Translations under genes and position numbers: made by a program
Assembly: GCA_025766275.1 (NCBI GenBank)
Contig: JAFKAC010000037.1
Coordinates: 62,001-126,000, forward strand
Length of the DNA: 64,000 nucleotides
Reading direction: 5' to 3'
DNA from: Lactarius indigo
Lineage: Eukaryota > Basidiomycota > Agaricomycetes > Russulales > Russulaceae
Notes under the pieces: generated by a model
The model's database searches: none
What the model was told of the DNA's origin: nothing
Seen by the model: the letters and a program-made list of their open reading frames with translations, nothing else
In this document: one piece after another, positions 12,001 to 22,477 of the stretch
Position numbering within the stretch: position 1 is the first letter of the stretch
Layout of the letters: each line of letters begins with the position of its first letter

Positions 12001-12524
12001 TCCGACAACACGCGCAGGACAGCATCAAACACGCGCAATTGCTTATGGCCCAACGAGGAAAAACGGGGTTCACACCTTATCAACAAGGCGACCAAGTATG
12101 GTTAGAAGGGACCAATCTCCGTACCTTCTACCCTATGAACAAACTAGCTCTGAAGCGATACGGACCCTTCAAAATCACTCGGGTCTTATCTGATGTCTCT
12201 TATGAATTAGACCTTCCGGCATCATGGAAGATCCATCCAGTGTTCCATGTGAACCTTCTAACCCCATATAAGGAGACGGAGATGCATGGCGCAAACTACA
12301 CCCGACCACCACCAGACCTTATCGATGGAGAAGAGGAGTACAAAGTGGAGCGAATTGAAGACGCCCAGGAACGAGGAAGAGGGCGCAAACTCCACTACCT
12401 AGTGAAGTGGAAGGGTTTCCCACCAAGCGACAACACATGGGAACCCGCAGCAAATATGACCCACGCCACCGACGTCATCAAAGACTTTTACCAATTACAC
12501 CCAACCGCCAAAGGGGCTGGATGA
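9000..12524 (+). pseudogene. Pol polyprotein of Gypsy element A (PR-RT-RH-IN-chromodomain)
   Basis: One frame runs from the gag overlap to TGA 12522 with a single internal TGA at 9555-9557. Order: aspartic protease (VDSGATDNF, about 9121), reverse transcriptase (FFIKKKDGKLRPVQDYR; polymerase motif VYMDN at 10200-10214), RNase H (EVDASSYALGAVL), HHCC zinc domain (GHPGIANTLELLRRDFWWP...CATCQ), integrase core (AMDFIVKLP, SDWDPRF, SERTNQWLEQYL) and a C-terminal chromodomain (YLVKWKGFPPSDNTWEP). The RT motif is normally YMDD. Here the second Asp is Asn (AAC 10212-10214), which should abolish polymerisation. Compared with B, several Arg positions have become His, Trp or Gln. Chromodomain Gypsy elements usually integrate into heterochromatin. 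This copy is probably dead. Confidence 0.85.
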
Positions 12525-12572
12525 ACAATATAAAAACACCCTCAAGTGTACCCCCCACCTCTCAACTCAACA

Positions 12573-13885
12573 ATGACCGACACCCCAGTAACCAACACCA
12601 CCTTCGTCAATGTCCTCAGCAACCCCCAGCTCGAAGCATCCCTTGAACGAGGGATTGTCACTATCGACCTTTCCGACATCCCCCGCCTATCACCACCACC
12701 ATCCCCTCAGCACGCCGCCATCATCACCTCCACCATCCCTATTGAATGGGAACCTGGGGAACTCACCCCGTCGACACCCGAAGAAGGACAATACTCCCCG
12801 ACACCTCCTCCCCAGCAACAATCGACCCCTCCACCCGAACCACAACCTCAGTCACCACCGTCCTCTCCATCATCCACACCTCCCCCGCCATTAGAACCGT
12901 TCACCCCAGTCCGCGTCCACACCCCTATCGACTATGAGCGACCCGATTCCCCTCCTAACGACGCAGATGACCCTGGGGCACCATTTTTCCCAAACATCAT
13001 AGGTACCCCCAAGTATTACCCGTTGCAAATCCCACTACCTGACGGTGGATCCAACCCTGCGAAGTATATTTACTATCGCAAAGGGTTCACCGAGGTAGTG
13101 GGGACAATGGGCGCTGGACAACCTCACTACAGAGAGGAAGTGTACCTCTCGTCGCTTAGGCCAAATGTCTCGGCACCTCCCTTCACGGCGGAACAACTAC
13201 AGTTCTTTGATCCTCATGACATCCGCGCTTGCGCCTTGGACGAAACCCTCATTGAGCTTAACTCGCCGCGACTCACCGCCGAAGTCACTAGGCTGCGAAC
13301 AGGGCTTTTGGCACTCAAAGAGCTCGACGAGAAGTGCGACAAGTTGGAGGAAGATGCACGAAAGCTGCGGTCAGAACGACTAACGGTGGACTTGATGCTA
13401 GCCAGCACCAAGAGACGACTTCAGTATGCGGGAGCACTGACCACTATTGGCGATGAATACGTGCGAATGATGGCCTTACCCGCCCCAATGCGCCACTCTC
13501 GTTATGCCATTCCATTCTCCCCACGACGCGGAGGACCACTGGAGTTCCCCTGCCTCGCTGACAAACCTCATCACCGACGTTGTTACCACTGTAACAGTCC
13601 CCACCACCTCGTACGTGACTGCCCCACCTGACCACAACCGGCTTGTCGTCACTGCCAAAGCCAAGAGCACCAGTCCTATCGATGCATCTTCCGACGAGCC
13701 AACATGATTGATGAAGTGATCACAACTCATCAGGCCGAAGAACGTATATGGCAGGTAGCGACTACGGAGGCCACTACCTCGTTCACGGTCCCTGAACCAC
13801 CGACAATCACAGCCCAGACCCAAGGAAGGTGGTGTGGACGATGCTTTCGTACCGACGCCAACCACGATGAGATCTGGTGCCCACA
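12573..13885 (+). pseudogene. ORF3 of Gypsy element A (5' part), accessory protein with zinc knuckles
   Basis: It follows pol after about 48 bases, starting at ATG 12573. The N-terminal third is Pro/Ser/Thr-rich. A central block (YYPLQIPLPDGGSNP... then a long helical RLRTGLLALKELDEKCDKLEEDARKLRSERL region) resembles the C-terminal extension of the pol proteins in B and C. The end holds CYHCNSPHHLVRDC, then TGA 13629-13631, then in the same frame CRHCQSQEHQSYRC and CGRCFRTDANHDEIWC. Element B is inserted at 13886 and the frame resumes at 21687. Function is unknown; the knuckles suggest nucleic-acid binding. The TGA may be a decayed codon. Confidence 0.65.
13881..13885 (+). other. Target-site duplication of element B, left copy
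   Basis: CCACA precedes the 5' LTR and is repeated at 21682-21686 directly after the 3' LTR. Removing B and one copy restores the ORF3 frame (WCPQYEMCRKCG). Confidence 0.9.
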
Positions 13886-14394
13886 TGTTACGGTACGGAC
13901 TTGGTGACTCATTACACACGACTCACGACTGGTTATGACTACGGTCCGGTATCAGATTAGTCATGGACTCTTACTTCGTATCAGTCAGCATAGTAGTTCG
14001 CATGTGATTGTGACTCATGTATGACTCATTCCTAGGATAGCTGTACTAGGGTTCGAGCTAGTTACGCTATTGGTTACGTACTATTCGAGCGGCGCTTTAA
14101 AGCCCGCGTGTATCTGTATAAGTAGTAGTCACAGAAGACCAAGAGTCCCCATCTTGGTCTTCTTCAATCCACCACTTGACTCGCTCTCCTTCTTGCCTTA
14201 GTCTCGAACTAAGTGTGTTTCCACTCGTATCCACCAAGGGATACCACTTCTTTGCTTTAGGCTGCAGCGTGTGCTCGAGTGCCCCTGTTCAGCTTGCGTT
14301 GGGTTGACACGTGGTCCCCATTCGCCTATTTCCGCTAAGTTGATTGCGCCCTCACAAGTGTCCAAGTCGGACTAACGCTGGTGGAGCGTAACAT
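13886..14394 (+). repeat. 5' LTR of element B
   Basis: It starts TGTTACGGTACGG and ends GGAGCGTAACA (509 bp). It contains an inverted repeat at 14133-14163 (AGAAGACCAAGA / TCTTGGTCTTCT). Confidence 0.95.
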
Positions 14395-14407
14395 TAAGAC
14401 CAAGATC
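14395..14407 (+). promoter_or_regulatory. Primer-binding site, apparently self-complementary
   Basis: The 13 bases directly after the LTR (TTAAGACCAAGAT) are complementary over 11 bases to ATCTTGGTCTT in the right arm of the LTR hairpin. No tRNA 3' end such as TGGTATCAG is present. This is the layout of self-primed Tf1/sushi-type elements. Confidence 0.55.
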
Positions 14408-16278
14408 CCTCAATCGTGGCGTACTCAACTAGAGACCAGTGGACGTCCTTCCGTCCTTATCATATCGAGCGACGAGGAGATCGCAACGTACCAACAAGAT
14501 TCCTAGGAACAGCCCAGTGGAGAGAATGAGGAGAAGACACCGGGTATTTTGTAGAGTTCAACGGTCCTAACCGTTTTCGACCTGTTGAGTTCAATTTCGA
14601 ACACCTCTGTTGGACCGAGGTTACTTGGAACCCCATAGATCATCGCTGGGACATTGTACGACCAGCCGGAAGAAACTACAACTGCGACATCGACGCAAGG
14701 GAACTCAATAGCCGAGCAGATTATGGTCCCATTGATGGACAAGCACAAGAGCATACAGACGAAGGAGTGAGCGGAGAAGAAGCCTCCGACAGCCAATCAC
14801 CAAGCAGAGGAACCACACCCGCAGAAGAAGCCAGCTTGGGAGCCATTGGAGACCACATCATACAACGAACTGAGTCCCTCACCATTCACCAACCCGAACC
14901 AGAAGTAATCCATATTCACAGCCCGGCAGTCGCAATGGCCACTGCTACTATCACGCACGAAGGGACCCTTACTGCCGAAGAAAGGGATCAAATAGCCCTG
15001 GAAGAACAAAGACGTATAGCGGAAGAATCCAGAACCAACCTAGCCCCTATCAACCCTTACACTGGTCATCGAATGACCGACGACGACGTAGCAATTCACC
15101 GAGCCATCGGGCCGGACGTAGCAGACCCTCCTAGTGGAGGAGGAGGAGGACCTCCCGAGTTACCAGGAGGAGGACCCCCTGCCAAGAGGACCTGGATTCG
15201 GAGGATTCCCTGGAGGATTCCCAGGAGGACCACCAGGAGGAGGACCACCAGGAGGAGGATTACCAGGTGCAGGTCCCATTATTCCCCCGAGTAACAAATT
15301 AGCTGGCAAAGCACCTACAGTATTCGACGGAGAACGCGCCAAAGTAGAAGCGTTCCTTACCCAATGGCATGTCTACTGGGGCATGAATGCCGATGAAAGC
15401 ATCATGGCGACTCCATACCGACGTGCCCTACTTTTCCTCTCTTACATCAAAGGCGTCAACGTTAGCGAATGGGTATTAGCCATGCTTACTTGGCTCAATG
15501 GCCAGATACAAGCTGGAATACTCTGTACCAGTGAAGGATTATGGAACGAAGTCACACGCAGCTTCATGCAGCGCTTCCGAAATACTATGGAACAGGAACA
15601 GGCCCAATACGAACTCAAAAAGGGAGTTAAAATGATTGGGGGCAATCTAGATGAGTATTGCACCCAATTCGAGCAGCTCATACACCGCGCTCAATATAGA
15701 CTCGACGATCCCCAAACATTGGATCTTTTCGCAAGCGGGTTGCCAAAAGACTTATATGAAAAGGTCTATACCCTCGACAATCCCCGCAACTATCGCGAGT
15801 GGAAAGAAGCAGCCACCACTCGCCAGCAACAATACCTTCACCTCAAGGCGGTGTTAAACAAGGGAATTCCTCCAGGACAAGGGCGAGGACAACCCCGTCA
15901 GTCGCGACAATGGCAAGGACCACCAAGAAGCTCTTGGCAGCCAAGGAATTTGCCCCGAGATCCAAATGCCATGGATACTTCGGCGGATCGAATCTGAGGG
16001 CGACTTGCAGGGGCCGAGGACATACTCGCCCCTCGTCCCCCATACCGACCAAGGGGAGGATTCTTACAAAGAGGAGGAGGACGCAACAATCAAAGGCCAG
16101 TCACTTGTTATAATTGTGGAAAGGATGGGCACATGGCATGAGATTGCAGACAACCACGAGGGGGCTATCAACCCCAAGCCTCTACTAGTCGGTACATCGA
16201 CACCGACTATCATCAACAGGAACCCGAAGTTGCTACTAGGGCGGTTCAAGACGTACCCCCTCAACAACGCGCCAGCGA

Positions 16279-19200
16279 TTGGCTCAACAGGGTAGCAGGA
16301 GAATCAGACGACGTAAAGGACATTATCCTCCAACAATTGTGGAAGAAGGAGGGTTTTCAGGACGCCCGAACCCATCGGCCTGGGTGAGGGCAGTTAATTG
16401 TAACAGTGTAATCATGACTCGCTATCGTTCTATGAGAGTTCCAGTATCGATTCGCACCAGTTACGCAATGGCCGACATACGAGCATTAGTTGATTCAGGG
16501 GCAACTCACTGCTTTATGAAACCCTCCTTCGCAAAAAGGATGGGACTTGGGACGAAACCACTTGACGTCCCGAAGAAAATATGGAACATCGATAACACGG
16601 AAAATAGATCAGGGCGTATCACTCATTACACCGATGTCGATGTCCAAACTAAAGGAATTCACAAGGAAATACGTTTCCTTATTACAGATATCGGCAATGA
16701 AGACATCGTATTAGGATACCCCTGGCTCGCCATTTACGACCCACATATTAAATGGTCACAAGCCGCCATCCACGAAGACATGCTCCCTATCATTATCCGA
16801 TCAACCAATCCCTACCTTAAAACAACAACAATTGCTGCAATCAACTCCCAAAATGATGATTATGAAGTCGTACACTCTTGCATTATCACAGACGAACAGC
16901 GGCAACAGTTTGAAGAAGGGTGTCGAATTAGAGCCACCGCCACTGATCTCGCTATTGCCGCTCAACAATACACCACTAAAGCTGAGTTACCCCACGAATA
17001 CCGCGAATTTGAACGTCTCTTCAGCGAAGAAGCATCGGACAGGTTTCCACCCAGCAGGCCCTGGGACCACGCCATCGAATTCAAACCAGGGACAGCCGAC
17101 GCCATCGATTGCAAAATATACCCTATGACTCAAGAAGAAGATAAGAAACTACGCGAATGGATTGACGAACAGCTGAAAAAGGGGTACATACGACCCTCCA
17201 AGTCTCCATACGCATCATCCTTCTTCTTTATCAAAAAGAAGGATGGCAAGTTGCGACCCGTCCAGGACTACCGAAAGATCAACGCCGTCACCATCCGCAA
17301 TCAATACCCACTCCCTCTCATTTCCGATCTTATCACCGACCTCAGCAACGCCCACATCTATACCAAGCTCGACGTTAGATGGGGGTATAACAACATACGC
17401 ATCAAAGAAGGGGATGAGGAAAAAGCAGCGTTCAAAACGCGTTACGGATTATTCGAACCAACGGTGATGTTTTTCGGCTTAACCAATTCTCCAGCAACGT
17501 TCCAGACTATGATGAACTTCATCTTCAGGGATGTCATCACGAAGCATGAAAAACGCGGCACAACTATTCGGGTCTATATGGACGATATCGGCATCGCTAC
17601 GGGACTCAATCACTCTTTATCGGATCACATCGACGCGGTCAAAGACATCCTCCGCGTGTCCGCGGAGCATGACCTATATTACAAGCTTGAGAAATGTCTT
17701 TTCCACTCCCCACGCATGGATTACCTGGGGGTAATCCTTGAAAAGGGGGTGACACGCATGGATCCCGTCAAAATTTCGGGCATCAAAGACTGGCCAACGC
17801 CAACCAAAGTTAAGGACATCCGTTCTTTCCTAGGTTTCTGCAATTTTTATCGACCCTTCATACGAGGATTCGCAACTAAAGCACGACCACTTAACAAACT
17901 TACGCGCAAAAATACCGAATGGCACTGGGGAAACGAAGAAGAAAAGGCATTCCAAGACCTTAAAACCCTCGTCACTAGTGAACCCATCCTAACACATCCA
18001 GATCTCACACAGCAATTCGAATTAGAAGTCGACGCATCTGGTTATGCTACAGGTGCAGTCCTTCTCCAGCGAAAAGCAGATGGTAAACGACACCCCATTG
18101 GCTACTACTCGTCCACCCTTAATGAAGCCGAACGCAATTATGACATCTACGACCTCGAACTCCTTGCAATCGTCAAAGCCTTCCGCCACTGGAGACCCCT
18201 CTTAGCAGGTTCCCCTCACAAGATCAAAGTGTTCTCCGATCATCTTAATCTACAATACTGGAAATCGCCGCAAAAGATTAGTAGGCGCGTCGCCAGGGAA
18301 GTACTCGAACTCTCGGAATACGATTTTGAGATTCACCACATCAAAGGAACTTCCAACGGACGCGCTGATGCGCTGTCGCGAAGGCCTGACTATGACCAAG
18401 GAGAAAACGACAATGAAGGAATCACAGTGCTACCCGAAAGCGTCTTTGCACGCGCCACCATACTAGAAGAACCACGACATCCGCACTGGAGACCTGAAAT
18501 TCTACCAGTGGAGATGACTCCGGAACACCCTATCTACGAACAAGATATAGCTAAGTTGAAACCTTGGGTCGACGCTCACAAGCTAAAAGACATCGAAGGG
18601 ACATGGTATAAAGACGGACGCCGAGTGGTCACTGGCGGCATCCACGATAAACGCACCATTATCGCCGCTCACCATGACTCCCCCGTCTATGGCCACCCAG
18701 GTATCAAACGCACTCTTCAACTCACAGAGCGACATTACTGGTGGCCGCAAATGAAGAATGACGTCACAGACTACGTCAAAGGCTGTGCAGAGTGCCAGCG
18801 GCACAAAGTCAATCTTCGTCCCATCAGAGCGCCCTTACAACCCATTTATCCTAAACCGGAAGCCCTACCGTTCGAAACCATCTCGGTGGACTTTATTACT
18901 AAACTCCCTGTCTCCCGAGGCTACGACTCTATTCTCACAGTAACAGATCATGACTGTACCAAAGTGGCCATCTTTATTCCTTGCAACGAGGAAATAACTG
19001 CAGAGGGAACAGCTGCCCTGTACGTCTCCCACGTCTTCCCACGATTTGGACTCCCCTCGCGTGTTATCAGTGACCGAGATCCCCGCTTTGCATCCAAGTT
19101 TATGCGGGAGATATGCAAAATCCTTGGCATCAGCCAAAACATCTCGACTGCTTATCACCCCAGAACTGACGGCCAATCGGAACGAACAAACCAATGGCTA

Positions 19201-21141
19201 GAACAATATCTCCGCTTCTGGGTAAATGAGCGACAAGACGACTGGGTTCGCTATCTACCTATAGCAGAATTCACACACAATAATTGGCCTAACGAAACCA
19301 CGCGGGAGTCTCCCTTCTTCCTCTTATCAGGGTTCAACCCCCGCGCTGATTGGACCGATAGGCCTTCCCCTATTCCACAGGTGTCGCTGAGGCTAGACCA
19401 GTTCAAACAAGCGCGACAACGCGCCTTCTCCTGCATGCTCAGGGCACAAAAGTCATGGGTCAAGCACAAAGATACGCCCAAGTTCAAGGAAGGCGACCTC
19501 GTGTGGCTAGAAGGACGCCACTTACGTACCCACCAACCAACCGCAAAACTAGCGGCCAAACGGCACGGACCGTTTAAGGTCATCCAGGTGATGTCCCCCG
19601 TCAACTATCGCCTTGAACTTCCCACGCAGTGGAGCATCCATGACGTGTTCCACATAGATCTTCTCACACCTTATCGCGAGACACCCACGCACGGACCAAA
19701 CTATCAACGCCCACCACCTGATTTGGTCGATAACGAAGAAGAATACAAAGTCAAGAAGATTCTAGACTCTCGGCGATTCGGCAGAAGACATCGGCTCCAG
19801 TACCTTGTCAAATGGAAGGGTTACCCGGACTCAGACAATCAATGGATAGATAAGGATGACGTATTTGCCGACGAAGCCGTTCGGGAGTTCAAACATTCTA
19901 ATCCCGACAGAGAAACACATATAAGGATGACCTCTTGTCGTGATAAGTCCCCATCTCCCATTTACCCCATGTCCTCTATCCGACGCAATGACCAGCTCGC
20001 ACTCCTCTCTACCCTCGTCAATGACTCCTCTGCCACGCTTGTCAACCCCGACTCCACCAACAACACCACAGCCGCTGGAACTGAAGATGGAAGCCATACC
20101 TCCATGCAGCATGAGGAAGACGGCCCTATCACTAGTGAAGAACTGCACCAGACACTGCAACGATTCCCTATGCCCATACAGGGAACTCTCGACGACGATC
20201 CAGCAGCAACTCAGCCAGCACCTCCGCCAATGTACGCCCTCACAAATCCAGACACCGGTGAGCCCGAAGTCTTCCTCACAGAAGACGAGCTTTTTCGGCT
20301 TCAAGCAGCTGTCCCGCGCGGTGCAACCACCCGACGCCATGAAGAAATACAAACAAGAATGGAAGGAGACGGCGGCGCGGTGGCAGCAGGAGCAACTGCA
20401 TATCGCCGCCTGCCGACGCCGAATGATGAAGGAGCAGAAGGAGTATTGGACGAAGATGAGGATGAAGACAAGCTTGGAGACCATTACCCCATCAGGCACG
20501 CATTCCTTAATCATGAATTCTACCCTGAAGATCCAGCCGCCACTCCCTACCTCGTCGACGCATTGGGGGGGCCTTTACACCGAGGACGAGTCGCCGTGGC
20601 ACAAGCGGCTCGTTATACACCAATGGGCGAACGAGACCCAGCAACCAGGGCCGTCGTCCCTGAAGGGTTCCGGGTCAATAGAGGACCTGATTACATTCCA
20701 TTCCCGATCAAACTCCCCAACGGACCGACAATACAAGCGTCCCACGTACAGGTTATCCGAGGAGGAGACCCCTTCGTACTCAGATTAGCTCCGGGATCGG
20801 GTTTCCTTTATGGTAAACCCCTCTACGCCACTCCTCATCTCCCAAAGAACAACCGCGCATTCATACCTCACGAGGAGTATTTCATGCTCCGCGACCGACA
20901 CCCTACAGACTTACTACTAATGCGCATCGGAGATGTTACCCTCACTCAGGAACTGCGCCGATTTCGACAGTTCGCCTTTGCAGAAGACCAACTGGAGAAG
21001 CGGATCCGGCAGCTGCAGATGGAAAGGGAGATGGTGATTGCAGACAAAAAGGACAGTCTCTATCGGCTAGAGCATGCTAACATATTAGCACGAATGGAGG
21101 ATGAAGCGGAACGGATGAGGCAGGAATCGGTAGCGGATTAG
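16279..21141 (+). CDS. Pol of Gypsy element B with fused C-terminal extension
   Basis: An uninterrupted frame of 1620 codons. It is probably expressed by -1 frameshift from gag, since the first codon in this frame is TTG and lies in the overlap. Domains: protease (VDSGATHCF, residues 71-79), RT (KLRPVQDYRK; YMDDIGIAT near 433), RNase H (LEVDASGYATGAVL), HHCC zinc domain (HHDSPVYGHPG...CAECQ), integrase core (first Asp in SVDFITKLP near 871; SDRDPRF; SERTNQWLEQYL), chromodomain (about 1150-1205, YLVKWKGYPDSDNQW). The last ~380 residues are unusual: acidic linkers, a YIPFPIKLPNGP block, then a predicted coiled coil (RRFRQFAFAEDQLEKRIRQLQM). They resemble the separate ORF3 of element A. All visible catalytic residues are intact, so this pol could supply activity in trans. 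Confidence 0.95.
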   Translation: MAQQGSRRIRRRKGHYPPTIVEEGGFSGRPNPSAWVRAVNCNSVIMTRYRSMRVPVSIRTSYAMADIRALVDSGATHCFMKPSFAKRMGLGTKPLDVPKKIWNIDNTENRSGRITHYTDVDVQTKGIHKEIRFLITDIGNEDIVLGYPWLAIYDPHIKWSQAAIHEDMLPIIIRSTNPYLKTTTIAAINSQNDDYEVVHSCIITDEQRQQFEEGCRIRATATDLAIAAQQYTTKAELPHEYREFERLFSEEASDRFPPSRPWDHAIEFKPGTADAIDCKIYPMTQEEDKKLREWIDEQLKKGYIRPSKSPYASSFFFIKKKDGKLRPVQDYRKINAVTIRNQYPLPLISDLITDLSNAHIYTKLDVRWGYNNIRIKEGDEEKAAFKTRYGLFEPTVMFFGLTNSPATFQTMMNFIFRDVITKHEKRGTTIRVYMDDIGIATGLNHSLSDHIDAVKDILRVSAEHDLYYKLEKCLFHSPRMDYLGVILEKGVTRMDPVKISGIKDWPTPTKVKDIRSFLGFCNFYRPFIRGFATKARPLNKLTRKNTEWHWGNEEEKAFQDLKTLVTSEPILTHPDLTQQFELEVDASGYATGAVLLQRKADGKRHPIGYYSSTLNEAERNYDIYDLELLAIVKAFRHWRPLLAGSPHKIKVFSDHLNLQYWKSPQKISRRVAREVLELSEYDFEIHHIKGTSNGRADALSRRPDYDQGENDNEGITVLPESVFARATILEEPRHPHWRPEILPVEMTPEHPIYEQDIAKLKPWVDAHKLKDIEGTWYKDGRRVVTGGIHDKRTIIAAHHDSPVYGHPGIKRTLQLTERHYWWPQMKNDVTDYVKGCAECQRHKVNLRPIRAPLQPIYPKPEALPFETISVDFITKLPVSRGYDSILTVTDHDCTKVAIFIPCNEEITAEGTAALYVSHVFPRFGLPSRVISDRDPRFASKFMREICKILGISQNISTAYHPRTDGQSERTNQWLEQYLRFWVNERQDDWVRYLPIAEFTHNNWPNETTRESPFFLLSGFNPRADWTDRPSPIPQVSLRLDQFKQARQRAFSCMLRAQKSWVKHKDTPKFKEGDLVWLEGRHLRTHQPTAKLAAKRHGPFKVIQVMSPVNYRLELPTQWSIHDVFHIDLLTPYRETPTHGPNYQRPPPDLVDNEEEYKVKKILDSRRFGRRHRLQYLVKWKGYPDSDNQWIDKDDVFADEAVREFKHSNPDRETHIRMTSCRDKSPSPIYPMSSIRRNDQLALLSTLVNDSSATLVNPDSTNNTTAAGTEDGSHTSMQHEEDGPITSEELHQTLQRFPMPIQGTLDDDPAATQPAPPPMYALTNPDTGEPEVFLTEDELFRLQAAVPRGATTRRHEEIQTRMEGDGGAVAAGATAYRRLPTPNDEGAEGVLDEDEDEDKLGDHYPIRHAFLNHEFYPEDPAATPYLVDALGGPLHRGRVAVAQAARYTPMGERDPATRAVVPEGFRVNRGPDYIPFPIKLPNGPTIQASHVQVIRGGDPFVLRLAPGSGFLYGKPLYATPHLPKNNRAFIPHEEYFMLRDRHPTDLLLMRIGDVTLTQELRRFRQFAFAEDQLEKRIRQLQMEREMVIADKKDSLYRLEHANILARMEDEAERMRQESVAD
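16351..16357 (+). promoter_or_regulatory. -1 ribosomal frameshift heptamer, gag-pol (element B)
   Basis: GGGTTTT is read in the gag frame as G|GGT|TTT, which fits the X|XXY|YYZ rule. The pol frame is -1 relative to gag and is open across this site. The same heptamer lies at the same place in element C. Confidence 0.6.
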
Positions 21142-21160
21142 TGAGGTGGGCCTCACTCCT

Positions 21161-21173
21161 GAAAAGGGGGTGA
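21161..21173 (+). promoter_or_regulatory. Polypurine tract of element B
   Basis: GAAAAGGGGGTGA lies directly before the 3' LTR and would prime plus-strand DNA. The same tract precedes the 3' LTR of element C. Confidence 0.7.
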
Positions 21174-21681
21174 TGTTACGGTACGGACTTGGTGACTCAT
21201 TACACACGACTCACGACTGGTTATGACTACGGTCCGGTATCAGATTAGTCATGGACTCTTACTTCGTATCAGTCAGCATAGTAGTTCGCATGTGATTGTG
21301 ACTCATGTATGACTCATTCCTAGGATAGCTGTACTAGGGTTCGAGCTAGTTACGCTATTGGTTACGTACTATTCGAGCGGCGCTTTAAAGCCCGCGTGTA
21401 TCTGTATAAGTAGTAGTCGCAGAAGACCAAGAGTCCCCATCTTGGTCTTCTTCAATCCACCACTTGACTCGCTCTCCTTCTTGCCTTAGTCTCGAACTAA
21501 GTGTGTTTCCACTCGTATCCACCAAGGGATACCACTTCTTTGCTTTAGGCTGCAGCGTGTGCTCGAGTGCCCCTGTTCAGCTTGCGTTGGGTTGACACGT
21601 GGTCCCCATTCGCCTATTTCCGCTAAGTTGATTGCGCCCTCACAAGTGTCCAAGTCGGACTAACGCTGGTGGAGCGTAACA
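21174..21681 (+). repeat. 3' LTR of element B
   Basis: 508 bp, TGTTACGG...GCGTAACA. It is nearly identical to the 5' LTR (one substitution and a one-base length difference noticed), then CCACA follows. Confidence 0.95.
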
Positions 21682-21825
21682 CCACAGTACGAAATGTGTC
21701 GCAAATGTGGTAGGCGCGGACCATTCCTCTTCCTCAAGACACATTACTGCTGCCTAGACATCTCTCCTTGGCCGGAGAATGACTTGGACGCCAACATCTA
21801 CGACCTCGTCGACCTGGAGTGTTGA
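21682..21825 (+). pseudogene. ORF3 of element A, 3' part
   Basis: It continues the ORF3 frame after element B and its target duplication. It encodes CRKCGRRGPFLFLKTHYCC, a fourth Cys-rich finger-like motif, then an acidic tail (PENDLDANIYDLVDLEC) and TGA at 21823-21825. The join across the insertion is exact when one CCACA copy is removed. Confidence 0.7.
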
Positions 21826-21859
21826 AGACAAGGCATCTTCAAGCCTGAACGGGGGGTAA

Positions 21860-22477
21860 TGTTATGATCTCTTTCTTGTTTCTCTCGATTCACTTTCGGA
21901 CCCTTATTCCGGACTCGCTTGTCCCTTATCTTTACTTACGACTCCCATCACTTACATCGCAAGCCCTGTACGACCACGTGGACATTACGATTACCCGACT
22001 CCTATCATGCGACTTGCTTATCATGGTTATCTTTCGATAAAGCTCGACATGTGTTAGTTTCCATTCGATCCTTACTCACGCACGGACACGCGTGAGTCTC
22101 CCATGTTCTTCATTCAGATTCCCTTTGTTCCTCTTATGTCTTGTCTTTTGTTCTCCAATCGGGAACGGCGTTATTCCCTTCTTTGTATGACACAGTACGA
22201 TGCGTATTTAAGCCCAGTACTACCTAGCTTGTACGGTAGACTAGACTTCTTGTGTAATACTACACTCGTCTACATGAGCTCTCTCGAGTCTCTTGTCTCC
22301 CGATCCCCCGTCTTCGCTAGACCTTCGCGTCTTAGCCATCCTCTATAGTCCAAGTGACGTGCGTCCTTGTGACTCTTGTGCACCATCACTTCTGAAGTTG
22401 AGCCTTTGAGCTCAGACTCCCAACCATCTGACTGACTTGGTACAGGTCGTACTCAATGCCCCTGTAGTGGTGTTACA
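21860..22477 (+). repeat. 3' LTR of element A
   Basis: It starts TGTTATGATCTC after a G-rich tract and runs to about GTGTTACA. The exact right end is blurred by an adjacent inverted LTR fragment that shares TGTTACA. A TATTTAAG motif near 22205 could be the promoter. Confidence 0.65.

Larger units (their letters stand above)
14395..16387 (+). pseudogene. Gag of Gypsy element B, broken
   Basis: Homologous to the gag of element C. Order: an N-terminal region (TSFRPYHIERRGDRNVPTRF), an acidic linker, a Gly/Pro-rich stretch, the retrotransposon gag capsid domain (FDGERAKVEAFLTQWHVYW... to LFASGLPKDLYEKVY, about 15320-15800), and a CCHC knuckle (CYNCGKDGHMA-DC, about 16110-16147). Lesions are TGA 14527-14529, a frameshift in the GGA-rich tract near 15180, TGA 15995-15997, and TGA 16139-16141 inside the zinc knuckle. 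Where element C can be compared, these TGAs stand at arginine codons. The frame ends at 16387 after overlapping pol. No convincing ATG start is visible near the LTR, so initiation is unclear. Confidence 0.8.
13886..21681 (+). mobile_element. Ty3/Gypsy element B, full length, inserted in ORF3 of element A
   Basis: About 7.8 kb with two nearly identical LTRs, a CCACA target duplication, a self-complementary primer site, a broken gag, and an intact 1.6-kb-codon pol. It belongs to the same family as element C (37225-45038). Most differences between B and C in pol are synonymous third-position changes, so both lineages were under protein-level selection until recently. Confidence 0.95.
8636..22477 (+). 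mobile_element. Ty3/Gypsy element A, 5'-truncated, split by element B
   Basis: It begins inside gag without a 5' LTR and carries protease, RT, RNase H, integrase, chromodomain and a third ORF. That ORF is interrupted at 13886 by element B and resumes at 21687. A purine-rich tract (about 21849-21857) precedes the 3' LTR. The missing 5' end means no target duplication can be checked. Several catalytic or conserved positions are altered in ways that fit CpG deamination. Confidence 0.85.

Noticed and set aside
13886..14407. tRNA-primed PBS after the B/C LTR
   Set aside because: No match to the Met-tRNA end (TGGTATCAG-like) directly after the LTR, while an 11-base match to the LTR itself exists.
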